From Brachybacterium avium (GTDB lineage: Bacteria > Actinomycetota > Actinomycetes > Actinomycetales > Dermabacteraceae), in assembly GCF_002216795.1 (NCBI RefSeq), contig NZ_CP022316.1, positions 1,922,001 to 1,986,000 on the forward strand: a stretch of DNA of 64,000 nucleotides, in the 5' to 3' direction. The notes under the pieces were generated by a model, which was not told the origin of the DNA, ran no database searches, and worked only from the letters and a program-made list of their open reading frames with translations. The first letter of the stretch is position 1. Each line of letters opens with the position of its first letter. Below are positions 9,240 to 17,662 of the stretch, one piece after another. Made by a program: the position numbers and the translations under genes.

Positions 9240-9379
9240 TCACCACCCTTTTCAGGGGGTCACCAGCGGCTCTACTCTTGTCATGAGCACAGAAGGCGCG
9301 CGTGGACTCCGCGTCTGGTCAGGCCGCGATCAGGCCTGTGCGATGTGCTCCTACCACTGTGAGAAGGAGGGACCCCCGT

Positions 9380-9562
9380 ATGGATTCGCGTCATGACGTC
9401 ACCGTCGGCCACGAACTGCAGGCCGCAGCCGAGACCGGACAGATTCCGGCGGTCCCTGCGAATGCCGACGCCGGCGAGCAGGCTCCCACCTGGCGCAGCA
9501 ACCTGGCTGTCACGCTGGCGCTCGTGCTGACCTTCGTGGTGGTCGCGCTCGTCAGCCTCTGA
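9380..9562 (+). CDS. Small single-span membrane protein, unknown function
   Basis: 60-residue protein. ATG 9380 is preceded by a strong AGAAGGAGGG ribosome site. The first 40 residues are acidic and hydrophilic; residues about 41-59 (LAVTLALVLTFVVVALVSL) form one membrane helix ending at the stop. The strong ribosome site and clean composition support a real gene. I do not recognise a family. Confidence 0.7.
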   Translation: MDSRHDVTVGHELQAAAETGQIPAVPANADAGEQAPTWRSNLAVTLALVLTFVVVALVSL

Positions 9563-9755
9563 GGCTGATCTCCTGAGGCCGGGTGGGGCTCCGGCCCCGC
9601 TCGGCTGTCCGCTCGTCGCCGCGGGGTGTCACTGCTCGCGCTGCCGCACGTCATCCCGCGTTCTCAGGAGATCCTGCTCCTGAGGAGCCGACCGGTCATG
9701 TCGGGGCCCGAACGCTGGTCTACCGCCGTCCCGATTTACGTTATACGATATTCGC

Positions 9756-9989
9756 ATGACGAGCGAGGAGCAGATCCAGCGTTGGGCCGACGAAGCCGAG
9801 GCCGGGTACGACGTCGAAGAGTTGAAGCGTCGCGGACGTGGACGTCCCGGGCGTGGCGCCGAGCCGATGCAGGTTGTGGCGGTCCGCCTGACGGCTGAGG
9901 AGGTTGCCGCCCTGGATGCGGTGGCCGAGCGGGAGCACCTGTCGCGTTCCGAGGCGATCCGGCGCGCGCTGGCTGACTTCGCCGCGTGA
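9756..9989 (+). CDS. Ribbon-helix-helix (CopG-like) antitoxin
   Basis: 77-residue protein with a basic middle (RRGRGRPGRG) and a C-terminal ribbon-helix-helix: VVAVRLTAEEVAALDAVAEREHLSRSEAIRRALADF. Such proteins are DNA-binding antitoxins. ATG 9756 lies six bases after TACGAT (9744-9749) with no Shine-Dalgarno site, so the mRNA is probably leaderless; the surrounding ACGTTATACGATATTCG is partly palindromic and could be the autoregulatory site. The stop overlaps the next gene. Confidence 0.85.
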   Translation: MTSEEQIQRWADEAEAGYDVEELKRRGRGRPGRGAEPMQVVAVRLTAEEVAALDAVAEREHLSRSEAIRRALADFAA

Positions 9990-10327
9990 AGGTTCACCAC
10001 AGCGCACTCAGACATGGGGTATTGAGCGAGGACGCGGTGCAGGCTGCCGACTGGTCGCAGTGGATCGAGCCTCTCGAGGACGACGACTGGCCCCATCGTG
10101 AGCTGCGGCTCGGCTTCGACACGCACGCTTGGCTGCTGGAGACAGTCGTGCTGATCCTCGAGGACGGTGTGGAGTCCCGATCGCAGTCATTCAGATGGCG
10201 TCCCAGTGTGGTGGCACCGCACACTCGCCTGCGACGTGGGGGCACCCAGACCCAGCCGGCCCCGGAGCCTGCTCCCACGCCCCACCTGCAACCGGGACGC
10301 GCGGGCGACGGCGTGGGCTGCGAATAG
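9986..10327 (+). CDS. Toxin-like partner of the RHH antitoxin, C-terminus probably frameshifted
   Basis: GTG 9986 overlaps the antitoxin stop (GTGA). The first 60 residues, VKVHHSALRHGV, EDAVQAADW and RELRLGFDTHAWLLETVVL, match a family of small proteins found beside ribbon-helix-helix antitoxins. After LEDGVES (about 10173) the reading frame becomes Arg/Pro-rich and lacks the usual VIHAMKAR-like end; an alternative frame gives VPIAVIQMA instead. So the tail looks disrupted, by mutation or sequencing error. Activity as a toxin is inferred, not shown. Confidence 0.55.
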   Translation: MKVHHSALRHGVLSEDAVQAADWSQWIEPLEDDDWPHRELRLGFDTHAWLLETVVLILEDGVESRSQSFRWRPSVVAPHTRLRRGGTQTQPAPEPAPTPHLQPGRAGDGVGCE

Positions 10328-10368
10328 ACGGGCCGCCCAAGGAGGACGGCCCTGAGAGGATGGCGTCC

Positions 10369-11139
10369 ATGAGGAGCACCGACCCCGGACCGGACACCGC
10401 CAGCGGCGAGCTCTTGATCGTGGGGCACCGCGGCGCCATGACCCACGCGCTGGAGAACACGCTCGCCTCGTTCCAGCTGGCAGAGCAGATGGGCTGCCGG
10501 GAGCTCGAGCTGGATCTCCGCCGAAGCGCCGATGACCGCATCGTGGTGATCCACGATGGGACGCTGGACCGCCTTGCGGGCGACGAGGACGGTCGCGGCC
10601 TCGGCCCCGTCGCCGATATGACCCTGGAGGAGATCCAGCGGGTGCCGCTGCGGGACGGGCACCGCCTGCACACCTTCGAGGAGGTCTGCGCGGCCACCAC
10701 CGCAGGCCTGGAGGTGGAGATCAAGGACCCGGCGGTGGTGCCGCTGCTGGCCCGGTTCCTCGAGGCCCGTCCCGAGGTGGTCCGGCGCATGCGCCTGACC
10801 AGCTTCCGCGCCGAGGCTCTCGTCCAGGCGCGCGAGCTGCTGCCGCAGATCCCTCGCGGCATGATCGTGCACCGCCTGCCGGTGGGGGAGAAGCACCCCG
10901 AGGGCCTGGACGCGCTGCTCGAGCGCACCGCCGCCTCGGCACTGCTCTGCGGCTGGAAGGGCCTCACCGCCGACGCGGTCGCGGCCCAGCACGCCGCAGG
11001 CCGGCGCGTGCACGGCTGGCCGCTGCGCACCGCCGAGCAGATGGCCCACGCCATCGCGATCGGCGTGGACGGCACCACGGTGGATGACCCGCAGGCCGCC
11101 TTCGAGTGGTACCGGCAGGCGCTCGCCGCGCAGGGCTGA
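10369..11139 (+). CDS. Glycerophosphodiester phosphodiesterase family protein
   Basis: 256-residue TIM-barrel phosphodiesterase that splits glycerophosphodiesters into sn-glycerol 3-phosphate and an alcohol. Motifs: GHRGAMTHALENT (first catalytic His), ELELDLRRSAD and VIHDGTLDR (second His and metal ligands), EVEIKD, and C-terminal VHGWPLRTAEQM with GVDGTTVDDP. No signal peptide, so cytosolic. ATG 10369 has GAGAGGA eight bases upstream; ATG 10360 in the same frame is an alternative. Confidence 0.92.
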   Translation: MRSTDPGPDTASGELLIVGHRGAMTHALENTLASFQLAEQMGCRELELDLRRSADDRIVVIHDGTLDRLAGDEDGRGLGPVADMTLEEIQRVPLRDGHRLHTFEEVCAATTAGLEVEIKDPAVVPLLARFLEARPEVVRRMRLTSFRAEALVQARELLPQIPRGMIVHRLPVGEKHPEGLDALLERTAASALLCGWKGLTADAVAAQHAAGRRVHGWPLRTAEQMAHAIAIGVDGTTVDDPQAAFEWYRQALAAQG

Positions 11140-11151
11140 ACGGGCTACGAG

Positions 11152-11189
11152 GCGGGGCGGGCGTCGGCGCGATCGATGCCCCGCCCCGC
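11152..11189. terminator. Strong GC hairpin between convergent genes
   Basis: Ten-base stem GCGGGGCGGG / CCCGCCCCGC with an 18-base loop, four bases before the end of the methyltransferase gene and just after the phosphodiesterase stop. Probable bidirectional terminator. Confidence 0.6.
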
Positions 11190-11193
11190 ACGA

Positions 11194-11853
11194 TCAGCGC
11201 CGGCGCAGCACCAGCAGCGCGTCCAGGTGCTCGCCCGCATGCCCCTCGGGGTCGAGCGCAGGGCGCTGACGCTCCTCGGCGGTGACCACATCCCAGTCCT
11301 CGGCGGGCTGGGCGAGCTGCTGGACCTCCTCGTCGATGCTGACCATCCTCGCGGGATGGTCGGAAGCCCAGGAGGGCGGGGCGGCGTGGGAGGTGACCAC
11401 CAGGTGCCCGCCCGGGCGCAGCGCTGAGGCCGCCCGGCGCAGGATCGCGGTGCGGTCCAGCGCCACGCTGGACTGGAAGAACGAGGCGGTGACGAGGTCG
11501 AGGCTGTGCGGCTCCGGCTCCCAGGTGCTGAGGTCCGTGGCAGTGAAAGTGGCGGCCTCGAGGCCTCGAGCCGTGGCGGCGGCGCGAGCGCGACCGACGG
11601 CGGTGGCGGAGATGTCCAGGCCCAGTGCCTGCCAGCCCTGCTCGGCCAGCCACAGCACGTCCCCACCCTCCCCGCAGCCGAGATCGAGCGCCGCGCCCGG
11701 GCTGAGGTCGCGGACGACGGACGCCATGGTCTCGTTGACCTTCCCGGACCAGATCGGCTCCCGGCCGGAGTAGCGCTGTTCCCAGTACTCGCTGGGGGAG
11801 AGGTCTTCGGAGGGGCCGGCGTGGGCGTGCTCTGCATGATGAGGTGCTGACAT
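11194..11853 (-). CDS. Class I SAM-dependent methyltransferase
   Basis: 219 residues. SAM-binding motif I ALDLGCGEGGDVLWLAEQGW near 55-74, motif II acidic GLDIS, and the later ALRPGGHLVVTSH. The N-terminal SPSEYWEQRYSGREPIWSG resembles thiopurine/tellurite-type (TehB-like) methyltransferases. Substrate unknown. ATG 11853 follows CAGGCT by six bases. Confidence 0.88.
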   Translation of the reverse strand: MSAPHHAEHAHAGPSEDLSPSEYWEQRYSGREPIWSGKVNETMASVVRDLSPGAALDLGCGEGGDVLWLAEQGWQALGLDISATAVGRARAAATARGLEAATFTATDLSTWEPEPHSLDLVTASFFQSSVALDRTAILRRAASALRPGGHLVVTSHAAPPSWASDHPARMVSIDEEVQQLAQPAEDWDVVTAEERQRPALDPEGHAGEHLDALLVLRRR

Positions 11854-12018
11854 GCGGCGAGCCTGGCAGATCCCGCCCCGGCACGGAAGCGCTCTTGCCC
11901 AGATGGCACAGCGGCGCCAAGAGGGCGTGCCGCTCGCGCCGCTCCGGTAGATTGCGGTCACAGCCAGCGGCCCCGTCCCGACCGGGATTGGTCGGGGCAC
12001 TGACGAGGGGACAGGTCG

Positions 12019-13329
12019 ATGACGAGCACCCGCCTGAGCCGCGCCGAGAAGGTCGATGCCGCCACCCCGGCCAGCCGGAACCGCGTGGTCGATTTCCTGC
12101 GCGCCGCCGCGATCACCGTGGTGGTGCTCGGGCACTGGACGATCATCGGGGTCGACGCGGACGGCGGCATCCAGCCCCACGGCGTGCTCGACGGTGCCGT
12201 CTGGATCCACCCGCTGACCTGGGTGTTCCAGGTGATGCCGATCTTCTTCCTGGTGGGCGGCTACTCCAACGCCCTCTCCTGGCGCTCCGCCCGCCGCAAG
12301 GACGTGGGCTACGCCCAGTGGCTGCGTGCGAGGCTGCGGCGCCTCGGGATCCCGCTGATCCCGCTGCTGCTGGCCTGGCTGGTGATCGGGGTGGTGGCCG
12401 TCGCCGCCGGGGCGCCGCACGCCACGGTGCAGCTCGCCTCCCAGATGGCGCTGATTCCCACCTGGTTCCTCGCCGCCTACCTGATGGTGATCCTGGTGGC
12501 CCCGCCCTGCCTGCTGCTGTGGGAGAGGTTCGGATGGTGGTCGATCATCGGCGTGCTCGCGCTCGCCGGGATCGTGGACGCGGTGAGTCTCGTGGCGGAT
12601 CAGCCGCTGCTGGGCTACCCGAACTATCTGCTGGTCTGGGCCGCGTTCCACCAGTTCGGGTACGCCTGGCTGGACGGCCGTCTCGCCGGTGCCGGCAGGC
12701 GTCTGCTGCTCGCCGGGGTCGGTCTTGCCGGTCTGCTGCTGCTGGTGATCGTGGGCCCGTACCCGGTCTCGATGATCACCTCCGCCGCTGATGACATCTC
12801 CAACTCGAGCCCCACCCGCATCACCATGGCGTTCCTTGGGATGATGCAGGCCGGCCTGGTGCTCTCCCTCGAGAAGCCGCTCACCGCGCTGCTGACGAGA
12901 CCCCGGCTGTGGTTCGTGACAGTGCTGGTGAACCAGCGGATCATGACCTGGTTCCTGTGGCACCTCACCGTGATGGTGGGCCTCGCGCACCTGCTGTTGG
13001 CTCTCGATGCAAGGGCGTTGCTGCCGGAGCCGCTCACCGGTGTGTGGTGGGCGACCCGGCCGCTGTGGGCTCTGGTGCTGCTGGCACTCACCGGGGCGGT
13101 GGTGCTGGTGCTGGGCCGGTTCGAGGATCCGCGGGCCGACGACAGGCCCGCACCGGCGATGTGGAAGCCGATACTTGCTGCCGTCACCGTGATCGCGGGG
13201 CTCGCCGTGATGGCCTCAGTGGGCGTAGTGGGGGAGAGCGGCGTGACCTGGTGGCCGCTACTGCCGGTGGTGGGGATGGTGGGGTTCGGGGTGGTGCGGG
13301 CTCCAGGTCGGGCGAAGCAGACGCATTAG
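12019..13329 (+). CDS. Acyltransferase-3 family membrane protein
   Basis: 436 residues with about ten hydrophobic segments. N-terminal RVVDFLRAAAITVVVLGHW carries the family Arg-x-x-Asp and His, and MPIFFLVGGYSNALSW follows at about 77-92. Such enzymes acylate sugars or cell-wall polymers at the membrane. ATG 12019 follows GAGGGGACAGG. No polysaccharide genes are next to it, so the substrate is open. It flanks the lower-GC island on the left. Confidence 0.88.
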   Translation: MTSTRLSRAEKVDAATPASRNRVVDFLRAAAITVVVLGHWTIIGVDADGGIQPHGVLDGAVWIHPLTWVFQVMPIFFLVGGYSNALSWRSARRKDVGYAQWLRARLRRLGIPLIPLLLAWLVIGVVAVAAGAPHATVQLASQMALIPTWFLAAYLMVILVAPPCLLLWERFGWWSIIGVLALAGIVDAVSLVADQPLLGYPNYLLVWAAFHQFGYAWLDGRLAGAGRRLLLAGVGLAGLLLLVIVGPYPVSMITSAADDISNSSPTRITMAFLGMMQAGLVLSLEKPLTALLTRPRLWFVTVLVNQRIMTWFLWHLTVMVGLAHLLLALDARALLPEPLTGVWWATRPLWALVLLALTGAVVLVLGRFEDPRADDRPAPAMWKPILAAVTVIAGLAVMASVGVVGESGVTWWPLLPVVGMVGFGVVRAPGRAKQTH

Positions 13330-13394
13330 AGAACGGTCTGAGGCTGCGCTGCAAGATGGCACATACGAGCTGCTGGTGCGAGTAGCCGCGCGTC

Positions 13395-16300
13395 TTATGC
13401 TGCCGCTTTGGCCTCCAGGAACAGATCGACAGGCATGGTTCGGTCCATCTTCCATACGATCTGCATAGGCCGCGAGCCCGTCGAATGTTCGAATGTTGCT
13501 GTGCCTAGGCAGGTGTAGGGCTCGGTGCCAAGGTCGCCAGTTTTCGCCCGGCGAACAAATAGCACCACGTTGCTACCTCGCTCGACGTGCGTGGTGTACC
13601 GCTGCCCGGTGGCGCTCTCGGTGCGCGTCGTGCTCTGCGATTCCCAATGGAAGTAGTCCTGGTTGATCGCGTAGTCGCGGTACATCGTGGTCGGCGAGTA
13701 GTCCGCTTCCGACTTCTTAAGCGTCACTAGCAGCGCATCTGTTCGTAGTGAAGGTAGCCATTTGACGCCCTCGCGGATCGAACCGGGGGTGCCTTTATCG
13801 AGTGTGCCAAGGCCAAGTCCTGCCAGAAGCTCTTCGCGGGAGAACTGTGCGTGCGAGCGGAGAGGCGTGGATGACAAGTTCCCACCGAGTGATCGAGGTA
13901 GTGAACGGGATGCCAGCTTGCGATAATCCAGCAAGTCGACAACCTCGGTCACCAGCTGAGGACGGGATCGAATCTGATCCAGGCCCGACCGAATGCCGAG
14001 GGTCCCCGAGGGCCAGAAGCTGAAGTAGAGCATCGCGGCGTACAGATCTGATTCGACTCCATGCGGGAGCGACGAAGTAGTGAGCAGATCACGGTAGGCG
14101 CGGATGCGGTCCGGATCGTCCACGTGAGTGAGGGCACTGACACGGCGCATGAGTGTCTCGTCGACTTCTGTGCCGACGGAGGAGCGTTCGGCAGGAAAGG
14201 CCCAGTCCACGAGGGTTGACCAGCTCGCAGCGCGCTTCTCTCCTTGGAATGTTCGGGACGACGAAGCGTAGATATCTGCGAGCGATCTTTCTGCTTCGTG
14301 AAGGTAGCTCCCCAGCGAATATTCGTCAGCGGTGACGTCCGCGGACTTGTGCTGGCGGACGTCCACCACGAGGTCCTTGGTTGATAACTTGAGTTGCTTG
14401 CGGATGTTCGTCAGAACGATGTCCTGTGACACTCGATCGAACACGATTTGAGATCCAGGAGGGAGGAATGGGAATCCGGTCCTGACGTTGCGTTCAAGCC
14501 TGTTGCGAGAGAGTCCGGTAAGGGCTCGGTACTTCAGGTCGAAGCGGAACTGTTCGTTCTGTAAGCCGACGAAGTCGAGCACCGTGAGAACGGCCTTGTC
14601 ATCAGCTCGTCGAAGGCCTCGTCCTAGCTGCTGCAGGAAAATCGTTGCGGATTGGGTGGGGCGGAGCATGAGCACGGTGTCGACCATGGGTATGTCGAGC
14701 CCTTCGTTGAAGAGATCGACAGCGAAGAGACACGTGAGCTCGCCTCGGCGCAGCTTCTCGAGCCCCTCACGGCGCTCATCACTATGGGAATCTCCGGACA
14801 GAGCAAGAGCGGGAAGTCCTGCGGCATTAAAGACCTGCGCCATGTAGCGGGCATGATCGACGCTTACGCAGAAGCCGAGTGCCCGCATTCGCGAGGGGTC
14901 AGTGACCTTGTTTTGAACGGTCGACAAGACCTTAGCTGCCCGTGCATCGTTGCCGGTGTAGACCTTGTCGAGCTCTCCGAGATCATACCGTCCACGAGAG
15001 AATCGGATGCCACTCAAATCGACCCCGTCGGCGATACCGAAGTAGTGGAATGGGACCAAGAGGTCAGCCCCGAGCGCGTCCCACAGGCGAAGCTCGCTGG
15101 CGATCCGTCCATCGAAGAAGGCGGCGGCAACGTCAACTCCGTCAGCACGCTCAGGAGTGGCGGTCAGGCCCAGAAGCTCTCGGGGCATGAAGTGGTCGAG
15201 AATGCGACGGTAGGTCGTCGCCTCAGCATGATGAAATTCGTCAATGATGACGACGTCGAAGTGGTCTTCTGCCCACCGGTGAAGTTCCTCGGCCCTTGCG
15301 ATGGACTGGATCGAGGCGAAGACGTGCTTTCCTCGAGTCGGCTTGAGCCCGCCGACGAAAAGCTCGCCGAAGCTGCCATCCTTGAGGACATCTCGGTAGG
15401 TACGCAGCGCCTGTTCGAGGATCTCCTTGCGGTGAGCGATGAAGAGCAGAGAAGGCTGATCGGCAGGGGAGGACCGCAATCGCTTGTAGTCCAGCGCTGC
15501 AATGACGGTCTTACCCGTGCCTGTGGCGGCGACGAGGAGATTGCGATGACGGTCATGGATGTCGCGCTCTGCGTCAAGGGCATCGAGCATTTCGCTCTGA
15601 TGGGGGTACGGGCGAACATCGAGCTGGCTCACGTCGAAAGTTCCGGCGCCGGTACGGCCGCCGTTTTTGGCCAGTAGCGCGTCGAGATACTCCGCGTCCT
15701 GGTCGGGATCGTAGGGAGCAAAAGCGGCATCGTCCCAGTACGTATCGAAGGTCGACTCGAACTTATCCAGCAGGCTCGGAGTGGCGTTGCGCGACAGCCG
15801 TACGTTCCACTCCAGCCCATCGACGAGCGCGGCGCGACTCATATTGGAACTGCCGACGTAGGCGGTGGTGTAGCCGCTCTTCCGATGGAACATCCATGCC
15901 TTGGCATGGAGGTGCGTGGACTGGGAGTCGTAGTTGACCCGTACCTCGGCACCAAGCGCCTTGACGAAGTGGTCGAGCGCCTTGCGGTCGGTGGCGCCGA
16001 TATACGTCGTGGTGAGCACACGGATCTTCGCACCGCGTTCCGCCGCGGCGCGAAGCGCGTCATCGAGAACACGGATGCCGCTCCACTGCACGAACGCGCA
16101 CAGTAAATCGATCTGATCCGCGCTGGCCATCTCTAGCCGAAGCTCTGAGCCCAGCTGCGGATCCAACCGGGAGTTCGTGAAGAGGGCGACGCCGCTCAAC
16201 GGTGTGGAGGGACGCGGGACCACGCTTCCGTGGGGTTCCGTCACGGAGGTGAGAAGGCGGGGGCCAGGAGCGACTGAGGCGTCTCGCTCGGCCGGAGGCA

Positions 16301-16535
16301 AACTACGCAGGATCTGATTGGCAAGATCAATCTGGCTCTCTTGCGGCGTGTCCTGCAACGCCTTGCTGACCGCACTTGAAATGTGCTGCGTCAGGACATG
16401 GGCAACATCCTCAGAGTCGACGTCAGAGGTCAGGGTAGTCAGCCCACCGGCATCAGTGTCGTCGAGAAGGCTGCTCAAACCAGCCGTGACGAGCAGTTCG
16501 TACAGCCCGGGATCAAGAGAGCGTGGTGCCGTCAC
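13395..16535 (-). CDS. PLD nuclease - DExH helicase - DUF3427 protein
   Basis: 1,046 residues in three parts. An N-terminal phospholipase-D-like nuclease domain (about 115-265) has one HxK motif (His210, Lys212 in HLHAKAW), then GSSNMSRAAL and Glu242. A superfamily 2 helicase core follows: Walker A ATGTGKT near 337-343, DEFHH at 432-436, TATPER, and QQLGRGLRR. The C-terminal 300 residues match the DUF3427 type. GTG 16535 overlaps the NUDIX stop as GTGA, so the genes are coupled. By eye the GC content is well below the neighbours. Nuclease plus helicase plus NUDIX suggests a DNA-targeting defence module; this is inference. Confidence 0.9.
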   Translation of the reverse strand: MTAPRSLDPGLYELLVTAGLSSLLDDTDAGGLTTLTSDVDSEDVAHVLTQHISSAVSKALQDTPQESQIDLANQILRSLPPAERDASVAPGPRLLTSVTEPHGSVVPRPSTPLSGVALFTNSRLDPQLGSELRLEMASADQIDLLCAFVQWSGIRVLDDALRAAAERGAKIRVLTTTYIGATDRKALDHFVKALGAEVRVNYDSQSTHLHAKAWMFHRKSGYTTAYVGSSNMSRAALVDGLEWNVRLSRNATPSLLDKFESTFDTYWDDAAFAPYDPDQDAEYLDALLAKNGGRTGAGTFDVSQLDVRPYPHQSEMLDALDAERDIHDRHRNLLVAATGTGKTVIAALDYKRLRSSPADQPSLLFIAHRKEILEQALRTYRDVLKDGSFGELFVGGLKPTRGKHVFASIQSIARAEELHRWAEDHFDVVIIDEFHHAEATTYRRILDHFMPRELLGLTATPERADGVDVAAAFFDGRIASELRLWDALGADLLVPFHYFGIADGVDLSGIRFSRGRYDLGELDKVYTGNDARAAKVLSTVQNKVTDPSRMRALGFCVSVDHARYMAQVFNAAGLPALALSGDSHSDERREGLEKLRRGELTCLFAVDLFNEGLDIPMVDTVLMLRPTQSATIFLQQLGRGLRRADDKAVLTVLDFVGLQNEQFRFDLKYRALTGLSRNRLERNVRTGFPFLPPGSQIVFDRVSQDIVLTNIRKQLKLSTKDLVVDVRQHKSADVTADEYSLGSYLHEAERSLADIYASSSRTFQGEKRAASWSTLVDWAFPAERSSVGTEVDETLMRRVSALTHVDDPDRIRAYRDLLTTSSLPHGVESDLYAAMLYFSFWPSGTLGIRSGLDQIRSRPQLVTEVVDLLDYRKLASRSLPRSLGGNLSSTPLRSHAQFSREELLAGLGLGTLDKGTPGSIREGVKWLPSLRTDALLVTLKKSEADYSPTTMYRDYAINQDYFHWESQSTTRTESATGQRYTTHVERGSNVVLFVRRAKTGDLGTEPYTCLGTATFEHSTGSRPMQIVWKMDRTMPVDLFLEAKAAA

Positions 16536-16966
16536 CGCGTGGGCCCCGGAGCAGCCCACGTTTCGGGAAGGGTCAGGATTAAGCGCTCGATGATGGGGAC
16601 GTCCCCCGGCGCCCACTCGAACTGATCCAGGTCGTTGAGATCTATCCAGGCCATGGCGTCATGATCCGTGCTCGATGTTGGCTCGGTATCAACGAGAGTT
16701 GCGGTGTAGCACGACAGCTCGATGACCACGCCGGCAACATCACTGATGCTCTTGTCGACGAACCTACCGACCGAGACATCAATGTCAAGCTCTTCGCGGA
16801 GCTCCCTCTTCAAAGCCTCTTCGGGAGTCTCTCCGGGCTCAACCTTGCCGCCAGGGAATTCCCATAAACCGCCAGCGCTACGATCGGTGTTGCGCCTCGC
16901 GGCGAAGACCGTGTTGCTCCGTCGGATGATCGCGCCGACCACACGGGTTCTCTTGCTGGTTACCAC
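16532..16966 (-). CDS. NUDIX hydrolase (MutT-like)
   Basis: 144-residue nucleotide pyrophosphatase with an intact NUDIX box, GGKVEPGETPEEALKRELRE followed by ELDI, at about 39-63. The opening RVVGAIIRRSNTVFAARR resembles MutT/CTP pyrophosphohydrolase proteins that cleave modified or non-canonical NTPs. GTG 16966 follows AGAGGAG at good spacing. It is the first gene of a two-gene operon with the PLD-helicase, so it probably serves that system (signal or modified-nucleotide removal) rather than housekeeping; this is inference. Confidence 0.92.
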   Translation of the reverse strand: MVTSKRTRVVGAIIRRSNTVFAARRNTDRSAGGLWEFPGGKVEPGETPEEALKRELREELDIDVSVGRFVDKSISDVAGVVIELSCYTATLVDTEPTSSTDHDAMAWIDLNDLDQFEWAPGDVPIIERLILTLPETWAAPGPTR

Positions 16967-16993
16967 TGCCGCTCCTCTGCCACTACGGAATCT

Positions 16994-17010
16994 CTGATCT
17001 TACGGATCAG
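16994..17010. promoter_or_regulatory. Inverted repeat upstream of the NUDIX-helicase operon
   Basis: CTGATC-TTACG-GATCAG, a perfect six-base inverted repeat, 28 bases upstream of the NUDIX start. It lies where a promoter would be expected and could be an operator. No regulator gene is in the island. Confidence 0.35.
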
Positions 17011-17020
17011 TGCCGACAAC

Positions 17021-17521
17021 GTGCGATTTCCGGCTGGATTAGAGAGCCAATGGTCGCAGGGGACCGTAGTACGTCCGGCCTCCTTGACACACTTTCGCCA
17101 TGGAGCCCCTCGTCTCTCTGACACCGTCTTCTTGCTCCAGATCTTCGAGGCCGTCACCGTGCTGCACCGGCGCGGCTACCACCGCATCCGCTTCGTGGCG
17201 ATGTCGTCGCCGAGCGGGCTCGGCGTGCGCATGTTCGTCCGCCGCCAGAGCGAGGTGCCGGGCGGCCACCCGCGCGAGGAGTTCCTCGACCAGGTCGCCC
17301 ACACCTCGCTGAACGATGCCGACGAGCCCGCCCGCGACTTCGCCGACACCTCGATCCCCGCATGGTGGAGCGCTGAGATGATCGCCGACCAGCTCCTCGC
17401 TGTGCTCCCGCCGATCTCACCGCTCGCGGATGACCCCGCCTATGCCGCTGAGCTCGAGGAGCTCTTCGAGCACCACAGAGCTGAGGGCACAGTCCCGCTC
17501 ACCGAGAGGGACGCTTACTGA
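17021..17521 (+). CDS. Hypothetical protein, possibly 5'-truncated at an island edge
   Basis: Open frame of 166 residues with an uncertain start (GTG 17021 has no ribosome site; GTG 17159 is another option). From about 17,150 the DNA is GC-rich and gene-like: VLHRRGYHRIRFVAMSSP, then FLDQVAHTSLNDADEPARDFADTS. The first 40 codons lie in lower-GC DNA like the island and look unlike the rest. It may be the remainder of an older gene cut by insertion of the helicase-NUDIX island. No family recognised. Confidence 0.45.
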   Translation: MRFPAGLESQWSQGTVVRPASLTHFRHGAPRLSDTVFLLQIFEAVTVLHRRGYHRIRFVAMSSPSGLGVRMFVRRQSEVPGGHPREEFLDQVAHTSLNDADEPARDFADTSIPAWWSAEMIADQLLAVLPPISPLADDPAYAAELEELFEHHRAEGTVPLTERDAY

Positions 17522-17662
17522 GGGTGCAGGGGGCGCGGCTGACTCCGTGCACCTCGGGGAACACTTCTGCCAACCGTACAATTGATGCTTCAACCTGTTT
17601 GTGTGTCGGCGTGTGCTCGGCACTCCTTGCCTGCTTGCTGGGCCCAATTCTGGGAGGAATAG

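Noticed and set aside
13395-16966. DISARM or Mokosh defence system
   Set aside because: No DrmA/DrmB-like genes; the helicase is superfamily 2 with DUF3427 rather than the helicase type of Mokosh. Kept as a separate candidate.
17084-17089. TTGACA as a promoter for the downstream open frame
   Set aside because: No plausible -10 hexamer lies 16-19 bases downstream.
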